Below, piece by piece: positions 4,823 through 6,408 of a DNA stretch of 6,408 nt. Origin of the DNA: Anaerofustis sp. (lineage in GTDB: Bacteria; Bacillota; Clostridia; Eubacteriales; Anaerofustaceae); contig NZ_JAHZIA010000018.1 of the NCBI RefSeq assembly GCF_019420015.1, positions 1 to 6,408 on the forward strand, written 5' to 3'. The notes under the pieces were generated by a model. It saw only the letters and a program-made list of their open reading frames with translations, was not told the DNA's origin and did no database searches. The translations under genes and the position numbers were made by a program. Position 1 is the first letter of the stretch; every line of letters starts with the position of its first letter.

Positions 4823-6408
4823 TTATTTTATTTTAACTACTTTATATCCGGCTTTTTTCACAACATCTTTTATAACATCCTCGCTTATATCTTTATCCAA
4901 AGTTATATAAGCACTTTTTGTATTTAAATCAACACTGCTTACCTTTAAACCATCAACCTCACTCAAAGCTTTTTCAACTGCGTTTGTACAATGTTCACAA
5001 CTCATTCCTTTTATCACAATCTGCATATCTTGGTTTGTAGATATTTCTATTTCATTTTCATCTTTATAATCATCATGTTTTCTGCCATTTTTAAAGTCTG
5101 ATTTAAAGAACTTTAATCTGAGTGCATTTGTAACAACACAAACACTGCTCAAACTCATAGCTGCTGCACCAAACATAGGATTAAGTTTCCAACCCAACAT
5201 GTAAAAAAATACGCCTGCTGCCAAAGGAATTCCTATACTGTTATAAAAAAATGCCCAGAAAAGATTCTGTTTTATATTCCTTATAACGGCTTTACTTAAC
5301 TTAATTGAAGTAACAACATCAAGCAAATCGTTTTTCATTAAAACAATATCCGCACTTTCTATAGCAACATCAGTACCTGCACCTATTGCTATCCCCACAT
5401 CGGCTCTTGCAAGAGCAGGGGCATCATTTATACCATCACCAACCATTGCAACTGTTTTGCCCATTTGTTGTATCTCAAAAACTTTTGCTTCTTTATCATC
5501 GGGAAGCACTTCCGAAATTACTTTAGGAATATTTAATTTTTTTTGTATTGCCTTTGCCGTTCTTTTATTATCTCCGGTCAACATTACAACATCTATTCCC
5601 ATATTTTTAAATGCATCTATTGCATCCTTACTGGTTTCCTTTTCTATATCACTAACTGCAATAATTCCGATTACCTTCTTACTGTCAGCAAAAATCAATG
5701 GAGTTTTCCCTTCATCCGCAAGATTGTTGATAATATCGTCATAATCTTTAATATCAACACCTACATCCGCCATTAAATTTTTATTTCCGGCATAATACAA
5801 TTCTTCATTTATAACAGCTTTTACACCTTTACCGAATATTGCCTCAAAACCTTTTACATCTTCACCATTTATGACTTTTTTATCAGTATATTCAATAACA
5901 GCTTCAGCCAAAGGATGCTCACTATTTTTTTCAAGAGATGCCGCAATCGTTAAAAGTCTCTCTTCAGTATCTTCAAAAACCATAACATCCGTAACAATCG
6001 GCTCGCCTCTGGTTATTGTACCTGTTTTATCTAAAATAACAGTATCTACATTATGAGCTATTTCCAACGCTTCACCGGATTTTATAAGTATACCGTTTTC
6101 TGCACCCTTTCCTGTACCAACCATAATGGCAACCGGAGTTGCAAGTCCCAAAGCACAAGGACATGAAATAACTAGAACTGAAATACCTATTGAAAGCGCA
6201 AATTCAAAACTCTGTCCTAAAGCTAACCATACGACACTGGAAATAAGTGCAATGCCTATTACAACAGGAACAAACACTCCTGAAATTTTATCTGCTATTT
6301 TAGCTATCGGAGCTTTTGACGAAGAAGCTTCTTCCACAAGTTTGATTATTTTGTTTATCGTCGTATCTTCATTCACGTTTGTGGCTTTAAATTTAAAATA
6401 TCCCGATT
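4823..6408 (-). CDS. copA: Cu(I)-exporting P1B-type ATPase, C-terminal 527 residues (truncated by right window edge)
   Basis: This membrane pump exports Cu(I) from the cytoplasm at the cost of ATP. The frame is open to the right edge; the GTG at 6376 is internal, since the preceding codons (SGYFKFKATN) continue the family's actuator domain. Counting from the first whole codon, visible parts are the CPC copper site in its helix (82-84), the phosphorylated Asp126 in DKTGT, the SEHPLAEA nucleotide-binding motif (162-169), TGDN (277-280) and GDGINDAP (323-330). The last two helices carry YN (388-389) and MSLSS (417-421), the residues that with CPC define Cu(I) selectivity. After a charged, hydrophilic linker of about 30 residues a complete HMA domain (about 461-527, GMSCEHC with Cys470 and Cys473) ends the protein. 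HMA domains normally stand at the N-terminus, which is outside the window. A terminator follows 86 bases downstream. Copper rather than zinc or cadmium specificity is well supported. Confidence 0.96.
   Translation of the reverse strand, partial: SGYFKFKATNVNEDTTINKIIKLVEEASSSKAPIAKIADKISGVFVPVVIGIALISSVVWLALGQSFEFALSIGISVLVISCPCALGLATPVAIMVGTGKGAENGILIKSGEALEIAHNVDTVILDKTGTITRGEPIVTDVMVFEDTEERLLTIAASLEKNSEHPLAEAVIEYTDKKVINGEDVKGFEAIFGKGVKAVINEELYYAGNKNLMADVGVDIKDYDDIINNLADEGKTPLIFADSKKVIGIIAVSDIEKETSKDAIDAFKNMGIDVVMLTGDNKRTAKAIQKKLNIPKVISEVLPDDKEAKVFEIQQMGKTVAMVGDGINDAPALARADVGIAIGAGTDVAIESADIVLMKNDLLDVVTSIKLSKAVIRNIKQNLFWAFFYNSIGIPLAAGVFFYMLGWKLNPMFGAAAMSLSSVCVVTNALRLKFFKSDFKNGRKHDDYKDENEIEISTNQDMQIVIKGMSCEHCTNAVEKALSEVDGLKVSSVDLNTKSAYITLDKDISEDVIKDVVKKAGYKVVKIK

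Noticed and set aside
5457..6056. Plus-strand frames of 61-95 codons opposite copA, some with hydrophobic stretches
   Set aside because: They are antisense to the conserved nucleotide-binding and phosphorylation region of CopA; the hydrophobicity is a by-product of reading the opposite strand.
6374..6376. GTG as the start of copA
   Set aside because: The upstream codons continue the conserved actuator-domain sequence to the window edge, so this is an internal valine.

Overview
The window is AT-rich DNA in which every credible gene lies on the minus strand. The codon use, strong GGAGG-type ribosome binding sites, U-tailed terminators and Clostridia-like protein sequences (FeoB, the iron-type alcohol dehydrogenase, the small Zn-ribbon protein) suggest a low-GC, probably anaerobic Firmicute (Bacillota; Clostridia or Tissierellia). 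The genus cannot be fixed from the sequence alone. Plus-strand open frames look like antisense shadows of these genes.

Read in the direction of transcription, from high to low coordinates: (1) the 3' two-thirds of a Cu(I) P-type ATPase (copA), cut by the right edge and carrying a CopZ-like metal-binding domain at its C-terminus, followed by a hairpin terminator; (2) a 362-base AT-rich gap holding that terminator and a promoter; (3) a small GIY-YIG nuclease-family protein; (4) an AT-rich 185-base gap, then exodeoxyribonuclease III/AP endonuclease (xth), a HEAT-like helical protein starting 4 bases after it, and a 67-residue Zn-ribbon protein, probably one operon; (5) an iron-type, probably NAD(P)H-dependent alcohol dehydrogenase with its own promoter and a strong terminator overlapping its stop codon; (6) feoA and the 5' end of feoB, the ferrous iron uptake operon, cut by the left edge.

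There are two metal-handling loci (copper efflux at the right edge, ferrous iron import at the left) around a DNA repair/nucleic-acid group and a fermentation enzyme. No mobile element, CRISPR array, tRNA or rRNA is visible. Most of the window is ordinary core genome. The points most worth a second look are a predicted RNA hairpin that would bury the feoB ribosome binding site just after the feoA stop codon, a perfect 10+10 inverted repeat lying on the candidate feo promoter, the C-terminal HMA domain of CopA, and the unassigned HEAT-like gene coupled to xth without a Shine-Dalgarno sequence.
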